Of a stretch of DNA of 64,000 bases, positions 18,856 to 27,478 are shown one piece after another. The notes under the pieces were generated by a model that saw only the letters and a list, made by a program, of their open reading frames with translations, made no database searches and was not told the origin of the DNA. Position 1 is the stretch's first letter, and each line of letters opens with the position of its first letter. The position numbers and the translations under genes are program-made. Location: positions 806,001 to 870,000 of the forward strand of contig NZ_JAKEVY010000001.1 in assembly GCF_021491375.1 (NCBI RefSeq), written 5' to 3'. This DNA is from Flavihumibacter fluminis. Its GTDB lineage: Bacteria; Bacteroidota; Bacteroidia; Chitinophagales; Chitinophagaceae.

Positions 18856-19740
18856 ATGAACCCCAAATTGCTGAAAGTAGTACCCAAAATCAATCATTCA
18901 TTCAGTGTTAGAAGAGATGTAGTTCCCTACTTTTATAATCACTGGCATTTTCATCCTGAATTGGAATTGCTATTGGTCGAGAAAGGGTCTGGCATTCAAT
19001 TTATTGGCGACAGTATACTTTCCTTTAAAAAAGGCGATCTGATTTTAGTTGGAAGTAATCTGCCGCACTACTGGCGTTGCGATGATGCACATTTCGAAGC
19101 CGGATCCAAATTAAAAGCTATTGCACTGGTTGCACATTTCAGGGAAGAGTTTTGGGGTCAGGATTTCCTGGAACTTCCGGAAAATAAAAAAATAAAAGAT
19201 CTATTTCTAAGAGCCAAAAGAGGCCTACAGATAACCGGTAAAACAAAAACCAGCGTTTCATTCCTATTGAAAGAATTGCTGGATTCGGAAGGCTCTGAAA
19301 GAATTGTCCTATTGCTTCAGGTACTAAACGAAATCGCTAAATCGAAATCCGTTAAATTACTTTCGACCCAAGGCTTTCAACCTGCTCACCTTGAGGGAAA
19401 GGAAACAGAAAAAATCAATCAGATATTTAAATATTCACTTGATCACTTTAAAAACAAAATCACTTTAAATGATGTGGCCGCTAACGCGAATATTAGTCCC
19501 AATTCGTTTTGCCGCTATTTTAAGCAACACACAAGAAAGACTTATAACCGATTTTTGCAGGAATTAAGAGTTGGTCATGCCAGCAAACTATTGATTGAAA
19601 ATAAATTGAATATTACCCAGATCTGCTACGAAAGTGGATTCAACAATATCACTAATTTTTACAAGGCATTCAAAAAGATAACAGGAAAAACACCCTTAAG
19701 TTTCCAAAAAGCATTCATTAGTTTTGATGAGCAAGAATGA
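18856..19740 (+). CDS. AraC-family transcriptional regulator with a cupin sensor domain
   Basis: A 294-residue regulator. Residues 20-100 form an AraC-type cupin (YFYNHWHFHPELELLLVEKG, FKKGDLILVGSNLPHYW). Residues ~187-285 hold two helix-turn-helix units (TLNDVAANANISPNSFCRYF and NITQICYESGFNNITNFYKA). It is divergent from uxaA across 148 bases, so it probably controls the uxaA-SDR pair in response to a sugar. No clear operator repeat was seen in the shared gap. Confidence 0.88.
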   Translation: MNPKLLKVVPKINHSFSVRRDVVPYFYNHWHFHPELELLLVEKGSGIQFIGDSILSFKKGDLILVGSNLPHYWRCDDAHFEAGSKLKAIALVAHFREEFWGQDFLELPENKKIKDLFLRAKRGLQITGKTKTSVSFLLKELLDSEGSERIVLLLQVLNEIAKSKSVKLLSTQGFQPAHLEGKETEKINQIFKYSLDHFKNKITLNDVAANANISPNSFCRYFKQHTRKTYNRFLQELRVGHASKLLIENKLNITQICYESGFNNITNFYKAFKKITGKTPLSFQKAFISFDEQE

Positions 19741-19759
19741 AAAAAACTTATTCCTATTT

Positions 19760-20593
19760 TTATAATGGTTTAAATATTCCGTCCGGTTGAACAGAAATAA
19801 AGTACGCCTGTTTTTCAACATTGAAAGAATAGCACTGGAACAAGAATATCTTTCTAATAGCCTCCAGCCTTTCCATTGGAAATATTTTAGCTTCTATTCG
19901 CTTTATCTCCTCCTCTACCAGATAATCCTTCATGGTCTGCTTTATAGTAATCTTATAACCAAGGAATGGATTCTTATCTATCCACTGATTTACAATAGCT
20001 GTATTAATAACCTTCTTTAAGTTCTTGAGATATTTAGCGGTTGTATTGTGATTACAATTCCTGACAGTTTTCAGATAATGTTCAAAATCCTGTAAGAACT
20101 TAACAGACAGTTCAGATAATAAAAAATCTGTTCTCTGGTAATTATCAGAAAGAAACACAGTAAGAAGATTGGTAAGAGTTTGATAGCGGATTACAGTAGC
20201 TGGAGCATAATCTTTTCCTACCAGTGATTTCAGGTATTTGTTGTGGGAAACGATAGCTTCCATTAGTGTCCTTTGAGAAGCTTCTTGTTCACCCTGCATT
20301 CTTTTCTTGAAAGTTTCAGCAGTGTAGGATACTCTGGATTTTAAAAGGTCTCTATAAGTTTCATTGAATTTATCCCGGAGAATTTCTAGTGTTTCATTAT
20401 AAATCTCAGAATCTGGATGTTTGGAAAGGACTTTTTGAGCCTGAGAGTTCCAAAACTTTTCAGGAATTTTTACTCCAGTATTAATTTCTGATCTGGAGTC
20501 TCCGACCTGAATTCTCATGAAAATTGGGGAGTTCCCTTTTTTGTCTGTCTTGGATCGGCAAATCCAAAGTAGGTAGGTGGTTTTCAGTACCAT
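19760..20593 (-). pseudogene. Truncated tyrosine recombinase (integrase remnant) next to ssrA
   Basis: 277 codons remain. The N terminus is the Bacteroidota integrase arm-binding region (~1-90, FMRIQVGDSRSEINTGVKIP), followed by the SAM-like core-binding domain (~105-215, NHNTTAKYLKNLKKVINTAI). The frame then reaches the first helix of the catalytic domain (RLEAIRKIFLFQCYS, ~243-257) and changes into 21 unrelated residues before a stop. The R...HxxR...Y catalytic set is absent; a full protein would be about 400 residues. The break lies just beyond the 3' end of the AraC gene, so the rest of the element was probably deleted. The stretch is visibly more AT-rich than its flanks. Confidence 0.8.
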
Positions 20594-20619
20594 CTTTTTT
20601 AAGTTTTTGAGTTAAAAAA

Positions 20620-20694
20620 TTTGGTCACCTGAAAGCGAAATTTGGTCACCTGATTTGGTCACCAAAAAAGAAAAAGGTAACCGTTTTGGTCACC
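20620..20694. repeat. Five GGTNACC motifs between integrase and ssrA
   Basis: Four copies of TTTGGTCACC (20620-20629, 20641-20650, 20654-20663, 20685-20694) and one GGTAACC (20676-20682) occur within 75 bases upstream of the integrase start. The core GGT-N-ACC is a palindrome around one central base. Core start-to-start distances are 21, 13, 19 and 12. Most likely integrase arm-type sites or operators of the lost element. Confidence 0.7.
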
Positions 20695-20733
20695 TATTTT
20701 CTTGCATAAAACATTGATAATCAATTACTTAAG

Positions 20734-21106
20734 TGGAGCTGGGGGGAGTCGAACCCCCGTCCAAACATATTCGCCGAAAGCTTTCTACATGTTTAGTTGC
20801 TTATTAATTGTCGGGAAAGAGCAGGAAAACAACAAACCAATTCTCTCCTTAGCTGGATGGTCTTAAGTTCAACGCACAGCCTGGTTGAACAGCAACCTGT
20901 ATTTAGTTTTGAGTCGGCGGCGGAGCTTGGTAACAGATCAACCTGCTCAACGCGGCCCTAATGACTACTTAATCACTGATTAGGCAGCCATGGCATACTG
21001 TGTATTGCCATTTGAAGTTCGGGTATTCAGATTTACGTGCTAATTATCCAACGCACGACATGCTTACACTCTCAAAGAACTACGCTGTCGAAACCAGTAC
21101 AGCCCC
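20734..21106 (-). ncRNA. ssrA: Transfer-messenger RNA
   Basis: The minus strand begins GGGGCTGTACTGGTTTCGAC at 21106 and ends with the T-arm GGTTCGACTCCCCC and acceptor CAGCTCCA at 20734. The 5' GGGGCTG and 3' CAGCTCC pair over 7 bp (one G-U), followed by discriminator A. CCA is not encoded; the next genomic bases are CTT. The tag frame, GGC to TAA at 21009-20980, reads GNTQYAMAA, ending in the AA-type degradation tail. tmRNA rescues stalled ribosomes. Its 3' end is a well-known integrase target, matching the integrase remnant next door. Confidence 0.96.
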
Positions 21107-21187
21107 AATGGAATTGAGAAGTATGAATTTTGAATTATGAATTGAGGAACTCCTACTTCTAACTTCTTACTTCTAACTTCACAATTT

Positions 21188-21195
21188 CAAAGATA
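21188..21195 (-). promoter_or_regulatory. Possible -7 box for ssrA
   Basis: TATCTTTG on the minus strand matches the Bacteroidota TAnnTTTG box, 82 bases upstream of the mature tmRNA 5' end. No good -33 TTTG was seen. The interval 21145-21180 contains CTTCTAACTTC-type short repeats. Confidence 0.35.
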
Positions 21196-21219
21196 CAGAT
21201 TTATCCTAGTTTCACGGTT

Positions 21220-23046
21220 ATGTTACAGGATCCCAATAGTTTCTATTCCAGCTTTTACCAACAGCTTAACACGGAAAAACAGGCGCTTTCACAAAAAAGA
21301 AACCGCATCGCTGTTGCCAGGGTTCTCACCATTGGACTGACCGCCTTCCTGCTTTACCAGATCCGATCCGAATCGCTGCTGATGCTCGTCCTCGTATTTT
21401 CTGTGGCACTGGCTGTCTTTCTTTTCCTCGTGAAATTCAGCCTGCAACTAACCGATCGCATCAATCTGCTTTCCGAAATGATCCGGCTTACCGATGAAGA
21501 AAACCGCATCGCACAACACCAGTTCTTTCACCGGTTCCAGGGGGATGAACTGGCTCCATCCAAGCATCCTTATGCAGGCGATCTGGATCTCTTTGGCAAA
21601 GCATCCCTGTTTCAATTCCTGCACCGTACAACCAGCGAAGCAGGCCATCAAAAACTGGCCCAATGGTTACTGGAACCTGCTTCTACTGCTACCATTTTAG
21701 CCCGACAGGAAGCCACCAAAAACCTCGCATCCCTTCCAGCATGGAGCCTGCAATTCGAAGCGTACGGTCACCAACAACCGATCCCGAATGCAACCCGAAA
21801 CCAGGTGCTGAATTGGTCTGCTACCCCTTCCGGCTATTTCCCAAAAGCAGCGTGGAAATTGCTCCGCTTCGCCTGGCCAACCCTTGCCATTGGATTGTTA
21901 GTCTTACATCTTTTAGATCAACTTCCCTCCGCTTCCTTTTACGGATTGATCCTTCTCCTGATGGCAATTGCTTTTTATATTTCAAAAAGCATTGTCCCCA
22001 TTTATCGTAAACTTGATGCTGTTCTTCCCTCCCTTACTTCTCTTTCCAATTCGCTTCATTGGGTGGAAACTGCAAAATTTGAATCGGATCATTTGAAAAC
22101 TTTGCAGTCAACGATCTTACATTTCTCAGGTACCATTAGCCCCGCAGTTCGTACTCATTCCGCTTCCCGGGCAATAAAAAGTCTCCACCAGATTCTCGAC
22201 CGCTTCGACTACCGGCATAATCCACTGGTCTATATTCCGCTCAACACCTTCCTGCTTTGGGATATCCAACAGGTATGGGCCCTTGAAAAATGGAAACGCG
22301 ATCACCAGTCGGCCCTGAATGCCTGGTTTCAATCCATCGCAGAATTGGAAGCGCTCAACAGCCTGGGCCGATTTGCATTTAATCATCCGAATTATTCCTT
22401 TCCTGAAGTGAGTGAAATCCCCGGCCATTGGACTGCCACCGGTCTCGGTCACCCACTGATCCCAGCAGGCAAATGTGTTACCAATGATTTCAGCACCAGC
22501 GGTCGCCCCGCCATCGCGCTCATCACCGGTTCCAATATGGCAGGAAAAAGCACTTTCCTGCGCTCTATCGGTGTTAACCAGGTACTCGCTATGTCCGGTG
22601 CACCGGTTTTTGCCGGCCATCTAACGACTAGCAATATGCGCATCATGAGCAGTATGCGCATCGCCGATAATCTCGAAGAAAACACCTCTACCTTTTACGC
22701 CGAACTCAGCAAACTCAAAGCCATCATCGATGCTGTGAATGCCGGGGAGCCCGTTTTTTTATTACTCGATGAAATCCTGCGCGGCACCAATTCACAGGAT
22801 CGACAAACCGGTTCCAAGGCGCTGATCCGCCAACTGGTAAAACAAAATGCAACTGCCCTGCTTGCTACACACGACCTGGCCCTAACAGAGCTTGAAAAAG
22901 AATATCCAAACGCCCTCAGCAATTATCACTTTGATGTTAGTGTAGAGAAGGAGGAGCTTTTCTTCGACTATAAACTGAAAACAGGGATCTGCACCAGCAT
23001 GAACGCCAGCATCCTCATGAAAAAAATAGGTATCGAGATTACTTAA
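21220..23046 (+). CDS. Membrane-anchored MutS-like ATPase
   Basis: A 608-residue protein. Two membrane helices at ~28-67 (VLTIGLTAFLLYQI, LLMLVLVFSVALAVFLFLV) and two more at ~212-260 flank a MutS core/clamp region (~95-400). The ATPase domain V is intact: Walker A GSNMAGKST (437-445), Walker B LLLDE (Asp517, Glu518), and the dimer-interface segment GTNSQDRQTGSKALI. The mismatch-recognition domain I and connector are absent, as is a Smr domain. It is therefore not classical MutS or MutS2. Similar membrane-bound MutS homologues occur in Bacteroidota and have no settled function as far as I know. It overlaps rseP tail-to-tail by 8 bases. Confidence 0.85.
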   Translation: MLQDPNSFYSSFYQQLNTEKQALSQKRNRIAVARVLTIGLTAFLLYQIRSESLLMLVLVFSVALAVFLFLVKFSLQLTDRINLLSEMIRLTDEENRIAQHQFFHRFQGDELAPSKHPYAGDLDLFGKASLFQFLHRTTSEAGHQKLAQWLLEPASTATILARQEATKNLASLPAWSLQFEAYGHQQPIPNATRNQVLNWSATPSGYFPKAAWKLLRFAWPTLAIGLLVLHLLDQLPSASFYGLILLLMAIAFYISKSIVPIYRKLDAVLPSLTSLSNSLHWVETAKFESDHLKTLQSTILHFSGTISPAVRTHSASRAIKSLHQILDRFDYRHNPLVYIPLNTFLLWDIQQVWALEKWKRDHQSALNAWFQSIAELEALNSLGRFAFNHPNYSFPEVSEIPGHWTATGLGHPLIPAGKCVTNDFSTSGRPAIALITGSNMAGKSTFLRSIGVNQVLAMSGAPVFAGHLTTSNMRIMSSMRIADNLEENTSTFYAELSKLKAIIDAVNAGEPVFLLLDEILRGTNSQDRQTGSKALIRQLVKQNATALLATHDLALTELEKEYPNALSNYHFDVSVEKEELFFDYKLKTGICTSMNASILMKKIGIEIT

Positions 23047-24388
23047 ACAATCGGAATATATCGAGCCCCAGCGCGTAGGCCATCAGACCCAGTAGCAGGA
23101 TCATGCCCACCATCTGCGCGTACTCCATGAACTTGTCACTTGGCTTTCGGCCGGAGATGATTTCATAGATGGTAAATAAAGCATGACCTCCATCTAACCC
23201 TGGAATTGGCAGGATATTCATCAATGCCAGTACCAGGCTGAAAAAGGCCGTTAACGCCCAGAATTGCTGCCAGTCCCATACAGGTGCAAACATCTTTCCA
23301 ATACTGATTACACTGCCAAGGGATTCATTCGTATTCACTTTTCCACTGAAGATGAGTTTCAACTGCAACCAGTAGGATGTAAGGGTTTCAATACTTTTCT
23401 TAAAGCCCGCCGGAATCGCTTCTAAAAATCCATATTTCACTTCCTTCACTTCAAACTTATCCGCCCAGGAGATCGGATACACCCCAAGCGTTCCGGTCTT
23501 GGGTATCGCTGCATTCAGTTGCAGAGTATCGGTACCCCGAAGCACCTGCATCGCGATGGTTTTTTCTTTGCTCTTTTGAATCAATTGCCGGAACGTGTGA
23601 TAATAGGGTACCGGCTGATTGTTCACCGTCAATATCTGGTCTCCTTTGCGCAACCCGGCCTTCATCGCGGCACTGGTATCAGCTATTGAATCCAGGCCCA
23701 GGAAAGGCACGCGCATATCAATAAAAGAAATCGCTTTATAGTGTATCAGATCCGCCGCAAAACTTTCCGGAATTGTGATAGTTACAGGTTTTCCATCACG
23801 CTCAACTTCAAAAGTTTTCGCTCCGTTCAGAATAACACGAAGGGGAATTTTATTGAACCGGTCAATGTATTCACCGTCCACCGATACAATTTTATCACCA
23901 TCCCGCAGGCCAATACTTTGTGCCAGGGAATCTGTTGCGATACCATACGTGAATTTATTGGTCGGAACATAGGATTCGCCCCAGTACCATAAAGTCATGG
24001 CATAGATCAGGAATCCAAGAATCAGGTTCACGACCACTCCTCCGACCATGATGATCAGTCGCTGCCAGGCCGGCTTGCTTCTGAATTCATAGGGCTTGGG
24101 CGGCTGATTCAACTGCTCCTTGTCCATGCTCTCATCAATCATGCCACTGATCTTGACATATCCACCAAAAGGAACCCAACCCAATCCATATTCTGTTTCT
24201 CCTATCTTCTTTTTGAATAAGGAAAACCATGGATTAAAAAACAGGTAAAACTTCTCCACCCGGCATTTAAACCAGCGTGCCGGCAAAAAATGCCCCAGCT
24301 CATGGAGAATGACAATGATGGAAAAAGAAAGAATAAACTGCCCGGCTTTAACTCCAACTTCCGCCCAATTAATTGCTAAAAATATCAT
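23039..24388 (-). CDS. rseP: RIP zinc metalloprotease (site-2 protease)
   Basis: A 449-residue inner-membrane protease. The zinc motif HELGH is at 29-33 inside the first helix. The second metal motif, ILPIPGLDGGHAL, is near residue ~395. Two PDZ-like segments occupy the periplasmic middle (~125-225, IGLRDGDKIVSVDGE, and ~230-310, AGLRKGDQILTVNNQPV). Known role: cleaving membrane-spanning anti-sigma factors and leftover signal peptides. FecR-type anti-sigma factors such as the one at 14356-15456 are possible substrates (inference). Confidence 0.95.
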   Translation of the reverse strand: MIFLAINWAEVGVKAGQFILSFSIIVILHELGHFLPARWFKCRVEKFYLFFNPWFSLFKKKIGETEYGLGWVPFGGYVKISGMIDESMDKEQLNQPPKPYEFRSKPAWQRLIIMVGGVVVNLILGFLIYAMTLWYWGESYVPTNKFTYGIATDSLAQSIGLRDGDKIVSVDGEYIDRFNKIPLRVILNGAKTFEVERDGKPVTITIPESFAADLIHYKAISFIDMRVPFLGLDSIADTSAAMKAGLRKGDQILTVNNQPVPYYHTFRQLIQKSKEKTIAMQVLRGTDTLQLNAAIPKTGTLGVYPISWADKFEVKEVKYGFLEAIPAGFKKSIETLTSYWLQLKLIFSGKVNTNESLGSVISIGKMFAPVWDWQQFWALTAFFSLVLALMNILPIPGLDGGHALFTIYEIISGRKPSDKFMEYAQMVGMILLLGLMAYALGLDIFRLFK

Positions 24389-24516
24389 ATACTTCAGTCA
24401 GGTACAATGTATGAATGTTGACAAATATCAGGGAAAAAACCCTATTGGAACCATAAATTTTTTGTTCGTACAACGCTTGCAATCACAACTTTGTCATGAT
24501 CCCTAAACATCGATAC

Positions 24517-24933
24517 ATGAAGAAATTAGTTTTTTCCGCTGCCGTGGTGCTGAGCCTGAGCGCCTGTTTGAAAACCAAAGACTTACCACCAGATCAGCGG
24601 GTCCTGGTTACGATTTCATTTGCCAATGTAAATACGCCCGATACTGCTAAAGTGGGTGATACGGTTAAAACCCAGCTGCGCGTAACTGCCCCTGACCAAT
24701 GCTATAAATTTGAAGGGGTGGATGCGCGGAATTCAGGCCCCAACCAGTTTGATCTGCAGGCCATCGGCTCCAAGCCCAATCCTGCCTTGCCTCAGCCTTC
24801 CTGTTTGCCAAACTTATACGTGAAGGATACGATTTTCACGTTCCGTTTGATGACTCCGGGAAAATATGTAATGCGTTATTATAACGGCACCACTTTATTG
24901 CAGGCAGACACCCTGCACATTGTGACTAATTAA
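24517..24933 (+). CDS. Small lipoprotein of unknown function
   Basis: The ATG at 24517 (MKKLVFSAAVVL) is preferred over one 21 bases upstream because it gives a standard lipoprotein signal with lipobox LSAC. The mature protein of about 120 residues is beta-rich with a repeated VKDT/VGDT pattern (KVGDTVKTQLRVTAPDQCYK), like a small Ig-like or heme-free binding module. It has two further Cys residues (DQCYK and QPSCLPN) that could form a disulfide. No family was recognised. Divergent from rseP and ends 4 bases from the convergent dxr gene. Confidence 0.75.
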   Translation: MKKLVFSAAVVLSLSACLKTKDLPPDQRVLVTISFANVNTPDTAKVGDTVKTQLRVTAPDQCYKFEGVDARNSGPNQFDLQAIGSKPNPALPQPSCLPNLYVKDTIFTFRLMTPGKYVMRYYNGTTLLQADTLHIVTN

Positions 24934-24937
24934 AAGA

Positions 24938-26092
24938 TTACAAATGAATAAGCGTTGCGGCAAACTCACGGGCCGCCGCATCGGTTTCAAAATATTGTTC
25001 CAGGGTGGGTTCCGCAATAAACTCCAGTTTATTCATGGTCCGTTCGATCACATCGGTCATGTCCAGGAATCCCACCCTGTTTCTTAAAAAGGCATATACC
25101 GCAATTTCATTCGCGGCATTTAAGATACAGGGCAGATTACCTCCCTTATACAAGGCCTCTGTTGCCAGTGCCAGGTTTCTGAAGGTTTTTACATCCGGCT
25201 CTTCAAATGTTAGTGTATTCGGTTTACGGAAATCATAGCGCGGAAACTGGTTCACGATCCGCTGCGGAAAAGCCATCGCATATTGAATCGGTAATTTCAT
25301 ATCCGGCAACCCCATCTGCGCTTTGATTGATCCATCCTCAAACTGCACCATACTATGTATGATACTTTGCGGATGCACCATTACCTGCACCTGCTCCGGC
25401 TTCAGGTTGAATAACCATTTTGCTTCAATCATTTCCAGCCCCTTATTCATCAAAGTGGCCGAATCAATGGTGATCTTGGCTCCCATACTCCAGTTGGGAT
25501 GCTGCAACGCATGATCCCGCTTCACATTAACCAGGAAATTAGGCTTCTTTCCAAGGAAAGGCCCTCCGGATGCCGTTAATATGATTTTATCAATGGGGTT
25601 CAGGTTCTCTCCCACCAGGCACTGAAAGATGGCGCTGTGTTCGCTGTCTACCGGGATGATGGGCACCCGCTTTTCAATCGCTTTCTGCATCACGATATCA
25701 CCCGCCACCACCAGCGTTTCCTTGTTGGCCAGGGCTACCGGTTTTCCCTGCTCAACCGCCTGCAACGTAGGTTTTAATCCGGCAAATCCAACTATACCCG
25801 CCAGCATCAGGTCATAACAATCCAATGCCGCTACTTCCTCCAATGCCTTCTCCCCGGCAAACACCTTGATATCGGTGCCGGCCAGGGCCTGCTTCACTTT
25901 CTGGTAGCGGGATTCATCCCCGATCACCACAGTATTGGGCTGGAATTGAAGCGCCTGTTTGATCAGTAATTCATCGTTTTGCTGGGCAGTCAGAATTTCT
26001 GCCGTAAACAACTGAGGATTGGCCTCAATTACTGCCAATGCCTGGGTTCCAATGGAGCCGGTGGATCCGAATAAAGCGATACGTTTTTGCAT
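24938..26092 (-). CDS. dxr: 1-deoxy-D-xylulose 5-phosphate reductoisomerase
   Basis: The start at ATG 26092 (MQKRIALFGSTGSIG) puts the NADPH motif GSTGSIG at residues 9-15, as in the family; the frame can begin four codons earlier. About 384 residues, normal length. Signatures include VALANKETLVVAG, IIPVDSEHSAIFQCL (metal and substrate site), LTASGGPF and MVHPQSIIHSMVQF. It catalyses the second step of the MEP isoprenoid pathway, DXP to MEP. It follows argH by 45 bases on the same strand and may be read through from the arg operon. Confidence 0.97.
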   Translation of the reverse strand: MQKRIALFGSTGSIGTQALAVIEANPQLFTAEILTAQQNDELLIKQALQFQPNTVVIGDESRYQKVKQALAGTDIKVFAGEKALEEVAALDCYDLMLAGIVGFAGLKPTLQAVEQGKPVALANKETLVVAGDIVMQKAIEKRVPIIPVDSEHSAIFQCLVGENLNPIDKIILTASGGPFLGKKPNFLVNVKRDHALQHPNWSMGAKITIDSATLMNKGLEMIEAKWLFNLKPEQVQVMVHPQSIIHSMVQFEDGSIKAQMGLPDMKLPIQYAMAFPQRIVNQFPRYDFRKPNTLTFEEPDVKTFRNLALATEALYKGGNLPCILNAANEIAVYAFLRNRVGFLDMTDVIERTMNKLEFIAEPTLEQYFETDAAAREFAATLIHL

Positions 26093-26137
26093 GTATTGGT
26101 TCAATTAAGCACCTTTCCGGCGCAACGAATGGGCAAG

Positions 26138-27469
26138 TTAACGTAATAATTGCTCCACAGCGGCATTTACTGTGCTAAAATTGAACCGGCTCAGTACAGC
26201 TTCCATGGATTCTTTTATCTGATCCGTACATAGGTTGCCGATACTGCCTTCATGGGTATGCCGCAGCTCGGTTTGGTATTGATAATTGCCGCTTTCGATG
26301 GCCAGTCCTACCTGCCTGTAAGCATCCCGGAAAGGCACTCCCTCCAATACCAGCCTGTTTACTTCTTCCACACTGAACAAATATTTATATTTTTCATCAT
26401 GTAAAAGATTGGGGCGGATTTCGATCTGCGAAAGCATCAGTCCCGCCATATTGAAACAGTCTTTCAGCGTACTGAATGCCGGAAACAGGTGTTCTTTCAG
26501 CAATTGAAGATCCCGGTGATACCCCGACGGCAGATTAGTGGTCATCAGCATTATCTCATTCGGCAGCGCCTTGATTCGGTTGCCGTGTGAGCGGATCAGC
26601 TCAAACACATCGGGATTCTTTTTATGCGGCATGATGCTGCTGCCCGTTGTCAGCTCCGGCGGGAAACTGATGAACCCGAAATTCTGGTTCAGGTAGAGGC
26701 ATGCATCCATGGATAATTTCGCCAGGGTATCGGCCAGGTTGGCCAATGCCATAGCTACAATACGTTCCGCCTTACCTCTTCCCATTTGCGCATATACAAC
26801 ATTGTGATTCAATTGCGCAAATCCGAGCAGTTCGGTTGTCCGTTGACGCTTGATTGGAAATGATGATCCGTATCCCGCGGCGGATCCTAATGGATTTTTA
26901 TTTACTACTTCATAGGCCGCCTGCAGCGTGGTCAGATCATCCACCATGCTTTCCGCATAGGCGCCGAACCAGAGCCCGAAAGAGGAAGGCATGGCCAGCT
27001 GTAGATGGGTATATCCAGGTAATAAATGATCCTTGTATTTTTCGCTCTGAGCCTGAAGTAATTCAAAAAACGGTTGTACTACTTCCACCAGCGCCTGAAT
27101 TTCATCACGCAGAAACAATTTCAGGTCTACCAACACCTGGTCGTTCCTGCTTCGGGCACTGTGAATCTTTTTACCGGTATCGCCCAATGCCTGAGTGAGC
27201 AGGAACTCCACCTGGGAGTGAATATCTTCAATGCCTTCGCCGATGAGCAACTCGCCATTCGCGGCCACCGCATAAATTTGTTTCAACTCCGCCAGCAATT
27301 GCTCTTTTTCATCGGTTGTAAGCAAACCGATTTCCTCCAGCATGATGGCATGCGCCATATTTCCAAGCACATCCTGGCGAGCCATTTGCTGATCAAACTC
27401 ACGATCACGGCCAACCGTAAATTGTTCTACTTCCTTCAGCGATGCTGTATTTTTTTGCCAGAGTTTCAT
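26138..27469 (-). CDS. argH: Argininosuccinate lyase
   Basis: A 443-residue enzyme of the fumarase/aspartase superfamily. The signature GSSIMPHKKNPDVFELIR (about 279-296) carries the catalytic Ser loop. GEGIEDIHSQVEFLL and SARSRNDQVLVDLKLFLRD are family segments near the N terminus, and THLQLAMPSSFG supplies the usual substrate-binding His region. It splits argininosuccinate into arginine and fumarate, the last step of arginine synthesis. Last gene of the arg operon, 10 bases after argE. Confidence 0.97.
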   Translation of the reverse strand: MKLWQKNTASLKEVEQFTVGRDREFDQQMARQDVLGNMAHAIMLEEIGLLTTDEKEQLLAELKQIYAVAANGELLIGEGIEDIHSQVEFLLTQALGDTGKKIHSARSRNDQVLVDLKLFLRDEIQALVEVVQPFFELLQAQSEKYKDHLLPGYTHLQLAMPSSFGLWFGAYAESMVDDLTTLQAAYEVVNKNPLGSAAGYGSSFPIKRQRTTELLGFAQLNHNVVYAQMGRGKAERIVAMALANLADTLAKLSMDACLYLNQNFGFISFPPELTTGSSIMPHKKNPDVFELIRSHGNRIKALPNEIMLMTTNLPSGYHRDLQLLKEHLFPAFSTLKDCFNMAGLMLSQIEIRPNLLHDEKYKYLFSVEEVNRLVLEGVPFRDAYRQVGLAIESGNYQYQTELRHTHEGSIGNLCTDQIKESMEAVLSRFNFSTVNAAVEQLLR

Positions 27470-27478
27470 GTTACAGTT

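Noticed and set aside
21220-23046. Calling this gene mutS or mutS2
   Set aside because: It lacks the mismatch-binding domain and the Smr domain and has membrane helices, so neither name fits.
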